A DNA stretch of 64,000 bases. Source: Desulfuromonas acetoxidans DSM 684. GTDB lineage: Bacteria > Desulfobacterota > Desulfuromonadia > Desulfuromonadales > Desulfuromonadaceae. The notes beneath the pieces were generated by a model, which did no database searches, had not been told where the DNA came from, and saw only the letters and a program-made list of their open reading frames with translations. Shown here in pieces: positions 16,201 to 25,468 of the stretch (position 1 is its first letter; each line of letters starts with the position of its first letter). Made by a program: the position numbers and the translations under genes. Location: positions 62,001 to 126,000 of the forward strand of contig NZ_AAEW02000010.1 in assembly GCF_000167355.1 (NCBI RefSeq). Direction: 5' to 3'.

Positions 16201-18066
16201 TTATAGCGAATTGTTTTGTTTTAGATACTGAAGTTTCTCACTGAATGGCGACTCTGGAAACTGATCCATCACTTTTTGGAAGTATTCTGCGGCGGCTTCG
16301 GGAAATCCCATGATGTCGAGTAATCGGCCATACTGATAGAGCGATTTCTCCAGAATCGGATGGGGTGTTGTGCTGTCCTTGCACAAAAGCTCCAGGCACG
16401 TTCCGGCATGTTCAAGTTCATTGTGTTGATTAAAGTAGCCTGCGAGGCGATAAAGGTCCTTTGCCGCAACACCTTTGAGGTAGATACGGTAAAAGTCCAA
16501 GAACGCTGTTGCAGCTTCAGGGAGGCGATTGTCTTTAATCAATAGACTGATAGCTTTGGGATAAAGTTCAGCTCCTTCGTCGGTTGCACTGTATTTACTT
16601 TTAAGCTGTGCCAGGAGCAGTAAAGCCTCCACGTCCTGTGGATTATCTTTCAAAACAAGTCGTAATGAGTCTTCACCCGCCTCCGTATTGATGCCAAGTT
16701 TTTGACCGTGGACGCTGGTACTGCCGATTTCAAGATGGCGTTCTTTGAAGGCGTCTCGGCTCAGCTTGAAAAATGTCGCCAGTCCGATTCCACCTAACAT
16801 GCCACCGATGTGCGTCCAGTGGCCAATCATTGAGGCTTTGCCTGTTAATTGGCCGATCCCACCACTTAAATCGGCTAAAAAAAACAGACCGATAATGACC
16901 AAGGCATTGAGACGAACTTTGAGACTGACCGGTAGAATGAGCGAGAAGATTCCCAGAATGGGGAGGGGGAAAACCATACTTTTAAAGTAACAGCGAACGG
17001 CATAAATACCCATTATTCCGGCGATCGCTCCGGATGCCCCTAAAACGTGTACCGGTGTGTTGAGAAAAACCAGGTGAATGAACAGCGAGACAAACGCCGC
17101 ACTCATTCCCGAGAGTAGATAAAAGGCCAAGTAGCGTTTCCAACCGATTCTCTTTTCAACCACGGTTCCAACGGCCCATAGAAACAACATGTTGCCCCAT
17201 AAATGGGCACCGCTGGCATGAAGAAACATATAGCTGAAAATACTAAATGGCGTATTCCATGCGTTTGGTTTGAGAGGTAAAAACAGCAAGTTATTGACGA
17301 GAAATTCGGGATCTGTATTAATTTCATAGAGATAGAAAATCAGGATATTGACCAGGATCAGGCTGTAGGTTACGACGGCGACATCCTCTTTTCTTTTTTC
17401 ACCGGTGGTGTACATGACCGGCATAAAAGTAATGTGTTCGGCCAGAACTTCAGTGGCAGAGCGGTCCTCCACTGTCGCCTGCATTTTGACGTAAAAAAGA
17501 AAAATCACCGGGAAAAACAGCATGAACAAGCCGATAAAACTGCTGAGAAAAGATTGTAGACAGATAATGCCGACGATAACGGCAAACGCTTTTAAAATGA
17601 ATAGCTGTTCCTGATGCTCATCAAAATAGCTGGCTTCATTGTGGCTTGCCGGGGCGGGGCGGCCCTGCCCTGAAGCGATCTGTTCCTGACGTTGACGGTA
17701 TTTGCTGAACAGGATGCCGCATCTGGCACAACTTTCCTCTGCTTGGCCGGTTGCTCCGCATTTGGGGCAGGTTGTGCCGTGTGTTTCTTCAGGCAGCAGT
17801 TTTTCGGTCTCGTCAGGCGTGTTGTTTTTTTTACAGAGCAGTACGACTTCGCAACGGGCACCTGTTTTATCCAAAACTTCTTTATAGCGCTCAGCGGTTG
17901 CCAGGTCGAGTTCCTTTTTCAGGACCACTTTTTCACCGGAAAACAGTCGGTTTAACATCTGTTCGTCGAATTTTGTCAGCTTGGCCAGATTGTTGCGCAC
18001 TTCATCTTGTTCATAGCCGTAAAGAAGCTTGCCTTGAAAGGTAATGTTGTAAAGAGGGTCCGACAT
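16201..18066 (-). CDS. Rhomboid-family intramembrane serine protease with zinc ribbon and TPR tail
   Basis: A 621-residue protein. Residues 1-90 are a charged domain. Residues 100-116 form a zinc ribbon (CPKC at 100-103, CARC at 113-116). Hydrophobic segments start at about 155, and a rhomboid core spans about 230-435. The core shows HLWGNM near 288, the catalytic serine in GASG (Ser345) and the partner His in HIGGMLGG (His419), so the dyad is complete. Residues 440-620 are TPR-like helices (DVEALLLLAQLKSKY, GFPEAAAEYFQKV). Rhomboids cut transmembrane segments of client proteins; the zinc ribbon and TPRs probably recruit or regulate. Monocistronic, convergent with the small membrane gene. Confidence 0.92.
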   Translation of the reverse strand: MSDPLYNITFQGKLLYGYEQDEVRNNLAKLTKFDEQMLNRLFSGEKVVLKKELDLATAERYKEVLDKTGARCEVVLLCKKNNTPDETEKLLPEETHGTTCPKCGATGQAEESCARCGILFSKYRQRQEQIASGQGRPAPASHNEASYFDEHQEQLFILKAFAVIVGIICLQSFLSSFIGLFMLFFPVIFLFYVKMQATVEDRSATEVLAEHITFMPVMYTTGEKRKEDVAVVTYSLILVNILIFYLYEINTDPEFLVNNLLFLPLKPNAWNTPFSIFSYMFLHASGAHLWGNMLFLWAVGTVVEKRIGWKRYLAFYLLSGMSAAFVSLFIHLVFLNTPVHVLGASGAIAGIMGIYAVRCYFKSMVFPLPILGIFSLILPVSLKVRLNALVIIGLFFLADLSGGIGQLTGKASMIGHWTHIGGMLGGIGLATFFKLSRDAFKERHLEIGSTSVHGQKLGINTEAGEDSLRLVLKDNPQDVEALLLLAQLKSKYSATDEGAELYPKAISLLIKDNRLPEAATAFLDFYRIYLKGVAAKDLYRLAGYFNQHNELEHAGTCLELLCKDSTTPHPILEKSLYQYGRLLDIMGFPEAAAEYFQKVMDQFPESPFSEKLQYLKQNNSL

Positions 18067-18298
18067 TGATTTTTCTCCGCAGGATAAGACTGTTAAGGTA
18101 AGCCTGACGTTATGGACTGTCTGTAGTTTTGAAAAAATATTTTAATATGTAAAATTTATTCTCTTGAATACATTAGCAAATCACCATCTGTCAATTTTTT
18201 TTACACAATTCGACATTTGGTGCAGAATGGATCTGTTCTTTTTTAGTGGGCTTTGATGAGCGAAAAGAATATTCGGATCATGGTGTGGAGAATGCCAA

Positions 18299-18769
18299 AT
18301 GGATTTTTCAGAGATTAATAGCGCGCGTGCTGAGGATATTGCCCGGCTGGCTGTCTGTCTGACCAACGAAATTATTGAGCGTACCGGAATCAATCATTTC
18401 GACGTCGATGTACCAAAAGCTGCTCGCCTGTGTCGGGACTATCTGGAAAACGGTCACTACACTGTGATTGCTGCTTTGGAAGGTGAAGAGGTTGTCGGAT
18501 TTGCAGCGCTGTGTGAAAGTTATTCACTTTATGCGGAAGGGGCGTTTGGCATTGTTCAGGAATTTTATATCCTGCCAGCGTATCGTTCCCAGGGTGTCGG
18601 GCGGCAGTTGATTGAAATGGTGCGGGGTGTGGCTCGGCAAAAGAACTGGACGCGTTTGGAATTATGCACCCCGCCAGTTCCGGAATTTGAGCGGACTGTG
18701 GCATTTTATCGGGACAATGGCTTTGAAATCACCGGTGGCTACAAGATGAAATGTGCTCTGAGTGAATAG
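18299..18769 (+). CDS. GNAT-family N-acetyltransferase
   Basis: A 156-residue GNAT protein. The acetyl-CoA pyrophosphate-binding motif is RSQGVGRQLIE at about residues 99-109, preceded by the beta-4 strand GIVQEFYILPAY. The substrate-binding N-terminal half is family-variable, so the acceptor amine cannot be named. It starts at an ATG after an AT-rich 230-base gap that may hold the promoters for this gene and the divergent rhomboid gene. Confidence 0.88.
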   Translation: MDFSEINSARAEDIARLAVCLTNEIIERTGINHFDVDVPKAARLCRDYLENGHYTVIAALEGEEVVGFAALCESYSLYAEGAFGIVQEFYILPAYRSQGVGRQLIEMVRGVARQKNWTRLELCTPPVPEFERTVAFYRDNGFEITGGYKMKCALSE

Positions 18770-18851
18770 CTATTCCACCATAAAGCAAAAGAGCGTATGA
18801 TTCAGCGGTTGTTTTTCTCTGATAACTTTTCGAATCTGAAGAGTGAACGTT

Positions 18852-19448
18852 ATGACGTTTGATACGTTTTTTCTGTGGCTGGTCACCTTGCTGCCCATTG
18901 TCATCAGTCCCGGTCCGGCCAATATCCTCTTTGCTGCTTCAGGCAGTACATTTGGGGTCAAGGGAACCGTGCCGTTTTGGTTAGGGGCAAACATGACCGG
19001 AATGGTGCAAAGCCTGACGGTCGGTTTTTGTATCGACTATATCGTTTCGGTGTCACCACGCATCCTCGACGGCATCAAGTATGCCGGTGTGTTGTTTCTA
19101 CTTTATCTGGCGGTGAAGTTTTTTAAGATGTCCTGTCGAAAGGGACAGATTCTTAAACCGCTGACATTTAAAGATGGTGTAATTGTCGAGCTATTGAACG
19201 CCAAATTCCTACTGGTTCCCACCATCATGTTTTCCCAGTTTTATACCCCTGGTCCTGGAAGCACACAGCGTGTTGTCGGCCTGGCTGTGGCGCTGCTGCT
19301 GTTGACGTTATCGACCAACATGATCTGGATCGTTGGTGGCAATTCGCTGGCGACTTTGGTTGCCAATGAGCGCCATCAGAAGGCCCAGGGCGTTCTGTTT
19401 GGTTTATTGTTGACGGCTACAGCGATGTGGCTGGGTTGGCAGGGCTGA
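18852..19448 (+). CDS. LysE/RhtB-family amino-acid exporter
   Basis: A 198-residue inner-membrane protein with about six hydrophobic segments. It carries the LysE hallmark ISPGPANILFAASGSTFGVK after the first helix, then LYLAVKFFK. Members export amino acids or derivatives by proton exchange. An upstream GTG (18843) is in frame, but the ATG at 18852 gives a standard N-terminus. Substrate unknown. Confidence 0.85.
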   Translation: MTFDTFFLWLVTLLPIVISPGPANILFAASGSTFGVKGTVPFWLGANMTGMVQSLTVGFCIDYIVSVSPRILDGIKYAGVLFLLYLAVKFFKMSCRKGQILKPLTFKDGVIVELLNAKFLLVPTIMFSQFYTPGPGSTQRVVGLAVALLLLTLSTNMIWIVGGNSLATLVANERHQKAQGVLFGLLLTATAMWLGWQG

Positions 19449-19449
19449 C

Positions 19450-21021
19450 CTAGGCGATCTTGACACAGTTGCGTCCTGCTTCTTTGGCTTCGTAGAGAGC
19501 TTTGTCCGCCAGATTGATCAGTTCCATCCGGTTGATTTTATCCCCTTCCTGCAGACTGGTGATCCCGATACTGACGGTAATATGATCTGCTGTTGCCGAA
19601 TAAGCGTGCTGCACCTGGAGTTTTTCCACCTGAATTCTGATCTTTTCTGCAACCTGAGCTGCGGCGAGGTCGTCGGTTTCCGGGAGCAGGCCGATAAACT
19701 CTTCTCCTCCATAACGTGCGGTACAATCGCGAGGCCGAGTGATGCGTGTTTCAATGGCTCCGGCAACAGCGGTTAACGCGACATCACCCGCCAGATGGCC
19801 ATAATGGTCGTTGTAATCTTTAAAGTGGTCAATATCGATCATCAACACGGCAAGAGGCGTTTTCGAGCGCTGGGCGGCTTTCCACTCTTTTTCATAATAG
19901 TTCATAAATTTTCGTCGGTTGTAGAGGCCGGTTAACGGATCCCGTTCGCTGATTCTCATCAGCTTTTGTTGCGCCAGGTAAAGTTTTCGCCGACTGACAA
20001 ACAGGTAGCATGTCAAAAGGACAATGATGGCCATGGCGACCAGAACAAAACTGGACTGGGTTTTATATTGTGTCCAGATATCGGTAAGGCGGTATTCGGG
20101 GATTCGGTCGAAGGGGGGCAGACGCAAAGTACGCATCAGATTTTCAACCTGATTGTAGTCTGCCGGAGGTGAGAATCCGCAGACACCAAAGGGCAGCTTG
20201 CCGTCAGGAATCCGGTGCATTTGCAGCAAAGCCGAGAGCACGATACTTTGATCTTGCTGCGAAACATGCCGCAACGCAGCAATGGGCCATTCCGGATAAA
20301 GATGCGTGGAAACACGTGCCGGAAAGTCTTTAAATGGTTGTTCGTGGATGATTTTAAATTGGGAAAAAGCGATTGTTCTTTCCTGCACCATCCGCTCCAA
20401 GGTTCCTGCCCTGGCAAACCCCACATCGGCTTCTCCGGTTTGCACCGCTTTAACCACGGTGTCGTGTGGGAGTCCAGTAATGACAAAATGATCCTCCGGG
20501 ATCACCGGATAATGATGGAGATGCAATTCATACTGCTGCATTTGTGCCGCACCGAATGCATGTAAAAAGGGAACCGCTACCCGACACGTACTGATATCGG
20601 CCAGGGTGTTGATCCGGTTGTTGTCTGCTTTGACGAAAATTGTTCCACCAAAACCGGACAGGGGGGTCTGACGTGTGCCGCGAATAACGGTGGCAAGAGG
20701 GGCAGAAAGCCCATAACAGTTGTGGAACCGGATATATTGAGCCGGATTGGTTAACACAAAGTCAATCTGGCTGTTGCTGATGGCTTTTTCCAGCTCGTCT
20801 TTCTTCATGGGCTTGATCACCACATGGTGCAATTCCGGATAGATTTTTTTCAAGTGGTCGGCGAGTACCGCCCAACGTTTGGCCGACGTTGATTTGGGCT
20901 GGAACGACAAAACACCGATTTTGATTTGACTCAATTCTATGGCCAGGGGCTGAAGAGGGCAGAGTGTGACCAGTAACAGGCTGACCGCGAGCATTTTCGT
21001 AAAAAAGGATGCCATCTTCAT
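19450..21021 (-). CDS. Diguanylate cyclase with PhnD-like periplasmic binding domain
   Basis: A 523-residue protein: signal/anchor at residues 6-25, a periplasmic PhnD-like phosphonate/phosphate-type binding domain (IKIGVLSFQPKSTSAKRWAV, FVLTNPAQYIRFH) to about residue 300, one TM at about 325-345, then GGDEF. The active site is GGEEF (ARYGGEEF) with an RxxD inhibitory site (RPRD) five residues before it, so the cyclase should be active and product-controlled. Its ATG overlaps the stop of the upstream substrate-binding gene by one base (TAATG), so the two proteins are made together and probably sense together. Confidence 0.92.
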   Translation of the reverse strand: MKMASFFTKMLAVSLLLVTLCPLQPLAIELSQIKIGVLSFQPKSTSAKRWAVLADHLKKIYPELHHVVIKPMKKDELEKAISNSQIDFVLTNPAQYIRFHNCYGLSAPLATVIRGTRQTPLSGFGGTIFVKADNNRINTLADISTCRVAVPFLHAFGAAQMQQYELHLHHYPVIPEDHFVITGLPHDTVVKAVQTGEADVGFARAGTLERMVQERTIAFSQFKIIHEQPFKDFPARVSTHLYPEWPIAALRHVSQQDQSIVLSALLQMHRIPDGKLPFGVCGFSPPADYNQVENLMRTLRLPPFDRIPEYRLTDIWTQYKTQSSFVLVAMAIIVLLTCYLFVSRRKLYLAQQKLMRISERDPLTGLYNRRKFMNYYEKEWKAAQRSKTPLAVLMIDIDHFKDYNDHYGHLAGDVALTAVAGAIETRITRPRDCTARYGGEEFIGLLPETDDLAAAQVAEKIRIQVEKLQVQHAYSATADHITVSIGITSLQEGDKINRMELINLADKALYEAKEAGRNCVKIA

Positions 21022-21995
21022 TACTCCTGGGGCCCTGGCAGAAAAGAACTGTCAATCAGACGCTCGCAGTTCACGTGTTGAGGGAGAAGTTCTGCCTGCT
21101 GCATTGTACTGATAAGCGTATCAAGAGCTTGATGGCTTTTTTTTGTGTTCGGTGTGAGAAAGCCGATGTTGCATTCCAGGCTGGGGAATTTCACTTTGCG
21201 CAGAACTTCGGCAGTTTGTTGAACGGAAAAACCAAGCAGGGGCGCAATGCGGTGCAGAGTGTCTGGATCGTTTTGAGTCAGCTTGGTTAAAATGTTGAAG
21301 TGGCATTCCAGCAGATGTTGAAGCGCTGGACGAAATGATTCGCACCGATCACTGCGGACAGCGAGAACATCTCTGATGGTATTGGGAATTTGCCGGGAAT
21401 CAAACAGACATGTCGCGTCTTGATCAATCCCTTTCGCCAGAGGGAGGTATGTGAGCAGCGCATCAATGGCTGGTTGTTGCCACAGCTGCCCATGATTGGC
21501 AACAATGCCATAACGCAGGTCGATATCTAATGGGGTTAATTCGGCTTTATCGAGAATGGCGCTCAGAAGCAATTGGCTCAGGGCCGATTGTTCCATGCCG
21601 ATGGTTTTTCCCTTTAATTGCTTAAGGCTGTTGATTTCCGGTCGCGTCAGGAGGATATCTGCGCCGGCAGACACATCAAAGATAAGAACGACTGTCAGGG
21701 GGATCCCTTCCTGACGTAGTTGAAAAACTTCATCAAAGGTCAATGCTGCTGCATCAACTTTGTTTTGCCGCAACAGGGCTGCAGATTCTGAAAGGGATGT
21801 ACTGTGAACCAGAGTGACGAGGGTGGGGTCAAGGAGGTGTTCCTGTTCGCTCAGTGCCAGGGATTCGTAGCCGATCCAGTGATGGACGGCGACTTTTATT
21901 GCAGGGGTAGACGGTTGCCGGGAGTTTAGCGCGAAAACGCAGAGGAGAACCACTACGGATAGTATCCACAAGGATGACTTCGTTGTCATGTTCAT
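21021..21995 (-). CDS. Periplasmic substrate-binding protein (NMT1/SsuA-like), partner of the PhnD-GGDEF protein
   Basis: A 324-residue exported protein with an N-terminal hydrophobic segment (about residues 8-24). The remainder is a type II periplasmic binding fold: IKVAVHHWIGYESLALSEQE at the start, ALTFDEVFQLRQEGIPL, and LKGKTIGMEQSALSQLLL. Such proteins bind alkanesulfonates, pyrimidine precursors or similar for ABC import, but no permease or ATPase gene is nearby. Translational coupling to the PhnD-GGDEF gene points to a sensory rather than uptake role. Confidence 0.82.
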   Translation of the reverse strand: MNMTTKSSLWILSVVVLLCVFALNSRQPSTPAIKVAVHHWIGYESLALSEQEHLLDPTLVTLVHSTSLSESAALLRQNKVDAAALTFDEVFQLRQEGIPLTVVLIFDVSAGADILLTRPEINSLKQLKGKTIGMEQSALSQLLLSAILDKAELTPLDIDLRYGIVANHGQLWQQPAIDALLTYLPLAKGIDQDATCLFDSRQIPNTIRDVLAVRSDRCESFRPALQHLLECHFNILTKLTQNDPDTLHRIAPLLGFSVQQTAEVLRKVKFPSLECNIGFLTPNTKKSHQALDTLISTMQQAELLPQHVNCERLIDSSFLPGPQE

Positions 21996-22117
21996 GGAAT
22001 CTCCTAATAATGGTGCAGGATGTCACTATTATAAACTAATGAGGTCGTATGTCACCAATTAATGTTGTGGTGTGTCCGTGGCATTGGCTTGAAACAACAT
22101 TTAAATTGCTGAAGCAA

Positions 22118-22162
22118 TAAAAAAGCCACAGGCTTCACCGGACGGTGACGGCACTGTGGCTT
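22118..22162 (-). terminator. Terminator of the ferredoxin gene
   Basis: On the minus strand AAGCCACAG pairs with CTGTGGCTT around an inner CACCG/CGGTG stem, followed by a T-rich run. It starts about 27 bases after the ferredoxin stop. Confidence 0.85.
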
Positions 22163-22188
22163 GGGGAAGTTTTCAGTTGTTGTTTGCC

Positions 22189-22371
22189 CTAGTGGGCGTG
22201 CTGATAAATACAATCAACCGGGCAGGCATCCGCACAGGCTCCACAATCGATACATTCCTCTTCATTGATCAGACGTTTGCCGTTGTCTTTGGCTGAGATG
22301 CAGTCAACAGGACATACCGGTTCACATTCGCCGCAAGCTGTGCAATCTTCTTCTAGGATTCTGTAAGACAT
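22189..22371 (-). CDS. 2[4Fe-4S] bacterial-type ferredoxin
   Basis: A 60-residue ferredoxin with two complete cluster motifs: CTACGECEPVCPVDC at residues 10-24 and CIDCGACADACPVDC at residues 40-54. The size and the two C-x2-C-x2-C-x3-C-P motifs are those of clostridial-type low-potential electron carriers. It would shuttle electrons between cytosolic oxidoreductases. Monocistronic, with its own terminator and GAGCTC/GGAG-like signal before the ATG. Confidence 0.95.
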   Translation of the reverse strand: MSYRILEEDCTACGECEPVCPVDCISAKDNGKRLINEEECIDCGACADACPVDCIYQHAH

Positions 22372-22579
22372 CTGTTGAGCTCCTTTCCGATCTGGGGATG
22401 GCGGGGTGAGTTGTGAATAGCAGGCTTTTGTTGGCGCCTGATTCTGGAAGTATGCAAAACATTTTTGTCAATGCAAGCCTGTTGGTTGCTCCCGCCAAAA
22501 AAGAAAGGTCGTAACGTGACTTTATTGATGACCTTTTTTCGCTACTCCAGTAGGTTAAGCGTGGTTTGTTGACATCTGA

Positions 22580-23497
22580 ATGATCTTAGAAACGATAAAA
22601 GGATGGATTGCCTTGGATAGTATTGAATATTTTGATCGACAAAACGGACAGCTTTGTCGCGAAACCGTAATGGGTGACGCTGCGATTAAATGGGCCTATC
22701 AAACCATGAGTGGCCAATGGTGCTCGCAGCTTTTGTTTGGCACGTCTTGGCTTAGTCGTGCTCTGGGCTGGTATTTCGATTCACCGTTGTCCAAAGGTAA
22801 AATTGATTCGGCCATTACCGATCTCAACATTGATGAGAGCGAGTTTGCCGAGCCCAGAGAAACGTTTGCCAGCTTCAATGCTTTTTTTACCCGCAAGCTC
22901 AAAGAGGGGGCCCGCCCTTTTTCAGAGGACCCCGCCCATTTTTTGTGTCCGGCAGATGGTCGTTTGCTGGTTTACGAGGACATCGAGGGTGATAGCCTGG
23001 TTACCGTGAAAGGGGTGGAAGATCGGTTGGATGCTCTGTTTGGCCGACCGATGGCTGAATTTTGCGGAGGCAAAGTCGCCGTGGTGCGCCTGTGCCCGGC
23101 AGATTACCATCGCTATCACTTTCCCTGTGATGCAACGGTGGCGGATTCGGTAGCCATTGCCGGGCAATACCATTCGGTCAATCCCATGGCCCTGAAAGCC
23201 AAGCCGCGGGTTTTCTGTGTCAATAAGCGCTCCTACACGCTGCTGGACAGTGATCGGTTTGGTCGCGTGGCATTCATGGAAGTGGGGGCGTTTGGTGTTG
23301 CCGGGATTCATCAGACCTATCAAGGCAAGAGCGTTGAGCGCATGCAGGAGAAAGGCTACTTTGATTTTGGTGGTTCTACCGTGGTGCTGGTGTTTCTGAA
23401 AGATGCCATTGTTTTTGATGACGATCTGCTGAAAAATAGTGCCGCTGGAATCGAGACGCTGGTCAAAGTTGGCGAGACGATCGGTCACCAACCGTGA
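22580..23497 (+). CDS. psd: Phosphatidylserine decarboxylase proenzyme
   Basis: A 305-residue protein of the long PSD type. The self-cleavage site that yields the pyruvoyl group is FDFGGST near residue 270; the Ser becomes the pyruvoyl N-terminus of the alpha chain. CPADYHRYHFPCDA contains the conserved His region, and RVAFMEVGAFGVAGI precedes the site. It converts phosphatidylserine to phosphatidylethanolamine at the inner membrane. The site is GGST rather than the LGST of E. coli, a known variant in clostridial and chlamydial type enzymes. No phosphatidylserine synthase gene is nearby. Confidence 0.93.
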   Translation: MILETIKGWIALDSIEYFDRQNGQLCRETVMGDAAIKWAYQTMSGQWCSQLLFGTSWLSRALGWYFDSPLSKGKIDSAITDLNIDESEFAEPRETFASFNAFFTRKLKEGARPFSEDPAHFLCPADGRLLVYEDIEGDSLVTVKGVEDRLDALFGRPMAEFCGGKVAVVRLCPADYHRYHFPCDATVADSVAIAGQYHSVNPMALKAKPRVFCVNKRSYTLLDSDRFGRVAFMEVGAFGVAGIHQTYQGKSVERMQEKGYFDFGGSTVVLVFLKDAIVFDDDLLKNSAAGIETLVKVGETIGHQP

Positions 23498-23665
23498 GCA
23501 GGTATTGATGATGCTAACCATCAGGGGCGTTCATCATTTTTGTGGTGAGCGCCCTTGGTGCATTTAAGAGAAGGGGAGCCAAAAAACAGCTCTTGGCGCA
23601 CCTTTTGTCGGTTGACTTTGTTGATCTATCCAGCACCCTTATAGATGAACTGACAAGGAGGGGCT

Positions 23666-24100
23666 ATGGAATGTTTACTGGATCATATTGCGTTGAATGT
23701 TGAAGACGATGACCGGATGCTGGTGTTTTATACGGAGGTTTTAGAGTTACCAAGTGAGCGTTTAACCGCCTATCGTGCCGGGAAGGTGCCGTTTGCCTCG
23801 GTGCGCCTCAATGCCAATACCATCATCGATCTGTTTCCCAAAAAACTGTGGGCCAAGCAACCGGGGCAACAACGTGGGTTGTTGAACCATTTGTGCGTGG
23901 CGGTGAGCAAAAGCCAGTGGCAGGCATTGCATGAGCGTTTGCTGGAACATCAGGTGGAGATTGAAACCGGGCCGGTGCCACGCTGGGGTGCACATGGTCA
24001 AGGGACATCGATCTATTTTCGTGATCCGGAAGGAACTCTGCTTGAAGCGCGCTATTATGAGTCGATGGAGCAGGAGCGCGAGTGTCTGCTCGGCTCGTAA
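23666..24100 (+). CDS. VOC-superfamily (glyoxalase/dioxygenase-like) protein
   Basis: A 144-residue protein with two beta-alpha-beta-beta-beta modules. It begins LLDHIALNVEDDDRMLVFYTEVL and ends IYFRDPEGTLLEARYYE, the first His and last Glu being usual metal ligands of the vicinal-oxygen-chelate fold. It could be a lyase, an isomerase or an antibiotic-binding protein; the sequence does not decide. AAGGAGGGG precedes the ATG. Confidence 0.85.
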   Translation: MECLLDHIALNVEDDDRMLVFYTEVLELPSERLTAYRAGKVPFASVRLNANTIIDLFPKKLWAKQPGQQRGLLNHLCVAVSKSQWQALHERLLEHQVEIETGPVPRWGAHGQGTSIYFRDPEGTLLEARYYESMEQERECLLGS

Positions 24101-24162
24101 TTTTTATGTTGCTTCCGTGGTCGAGCAGGGAAGCGTTGACTCGCTATTGAAGGGAGCGATGA

Positions 24163-24516
24163 ATGAGTGACGGAACGATCGTGGAGAACAAGAGCAGTGA
24201 AAAAACGGCAAAGTTGATCTATATCCTCTACCTGGTGGGGATTGTCCTCGGTATCACAGGGATTATCGGTGTCATCATGGCCTATGTGTATCGTGGCGAT
24301 GCGCCGGTCTGGCTGCGCAGCCATTATGATTTTCAGATTCGCACCTTCTGGATCGGAGCCTTATACATTTTTGTCGGTGGTCTGCTTTCGGCCTTTCTCA
24401 TCGGCTATTTGCTGTTACTGTTTTGGTTGGTCTGGTTGGCTGTGCGCTGTGCGAAAGGCCTCAAAGCCTTGGAAGAACAGCAGGCACCGCCGAATGCCGC
24501 AAGCTGGATCTTCTGA
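24163..24516 (+). CDS. DUF4870-type small membrane protein
   Basis: A 117-residue protein with three hydrophobic segments (about residues 20-42, 65-85 and 88-105). The pattern KLIYILYLVGIVLGITGIIG, then WLRSHYDFQIRTFWI, is characteristic of Tic20/DUF4870-like proteins of unknown function. It lies 62 bases after the VOC gene and may be co-transcribed. GGGAG precedes the ATG. Confidence 0.8.
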   Translation: MSDGTIVENKSSEKTAKLIYILYLVGIVLGITGIIGVIMAYVYRGDAPVWLRSHYDFQIRTFWIGALYIFVGGLLSAFLIGYLLLLFWLVWLAVRCAKGLKALEEQQAPPNAASWIF

Positions 24517-24612
24517 CCAATACAAGAATTTCCCCGCGTACGTTAAAGAAAAACACCTGGTATGCCGATAAACAGGCGAGTGCTCTGTTAATTCTTAATC
24601 AAGGAGTCCGCC

Positions 24613-25167
24613 ATGTCGTCCGTGTCTGCTTCGTCTCTTTCTTTTACGCGCCTTTCCGTTGCTGATTTAACCCCTTTGAATGATTTTGACAGCATCATAA
24701 AGTTTGATGATGCGCTGTCCAATATTCAATTACCTGCCGAGAGAACCAGCGAAGAGATCGCTGCGCAAATCGCCCGCCAGAATGAAATGAAGCTGTTTGC
24801 CGTGTTCCAATCGAACGGTAAAATTGTCGGTAACGTGTTGGAAAACGGCTGGAGCCGTATGGAGAGCAATGCTGATGGCAGGGGGACGGGATCGATCTGG
24901 GACGATATCTCGCAATTCGGCTTAACAGGTCGTGACGCTGCAGAATATTTGACGCAGCGTCTTGCCGACCAGTTGCGCGAGCGTTATCCCGATCTTGAAG
25001 TGCTGTCTTTTGATGCCGCACAGGCACCGACCAGCGGCGACTACCAACATCAGCTGGCCGCCGGCAAAACGTTTTCCGCGCAGATTCCCACTGTGGACGT
25101 TGCCCACCATCAGGCGCAAACCAGTTATGATTTGTTCAGCGCTTTATTTCTTCAGGATGATGCCTGA
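24613..25167 (+). CDS. Hypothetical protein, 184 residues
   Basis: No family recognised. A soluble acidic protein without signal peptide or TM segment; the middle is predicted helical (SEEIAAQIARQNEMKLFAVF, AAEYLTQRLADQLRERYPDLEV). A clear AAGGAG sits seven bases before the ATG and a terminator follows, so the gene is probably real and expressed alone. Confidence 0.7.
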   Translation: MSSVSASSLSFTRLSVADLTPLNDFDSIIKFDDALSNIQLPAERTSEEIAAQIARQNEMKLFAVFQSNGKIVGNVLENGWSRMESNADGRGTGSIWDDISQFGLTGRDAAEYLTQRLADQLRERYPDLEVLSFDAAQAPTSGDYQHQLAAGKTFSAQIPTVDVAHHQAQTSYDLFSALFLQDDA

Positions 25168-25192
25168 TCTCTCTCTTTTCTAACGTTAGTTT

Positions 25193-25233
25193 AAAAAACG
25201 CCGTCTTTGTCATAGCGCAGGACGGTTTTTTTT
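25193..25233 (+). terminator. Rho-independent terminator
   Basis: AAAAAACGCCGTC, 15-base loop, GACGG followed by eight T. It lies 25 bases after the 184-residue hypothetical gene. Confidence 0.75.
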
Positions 25234-25468
25234 GTTTCCACCCCCCCCCCACTTTTCGTTGCGCTTTGCACACGTGGATTATCTCTCAAGTCTCATTTTT
25301 ATTTTCTTTGATATTCAGTGCAAATAAAGCAACAGCTCACCGTATTTTTTTTCACATGAAAGTGAGGCACTTCCATTTAACTTCCTGAAACTTCGGCTAA
25401 ACTAAGTGGATAGGTGTTTGAACGAACATTCGCGCTGGGTGCGACTTACAAAAGTGGGGAGAGAGTTT

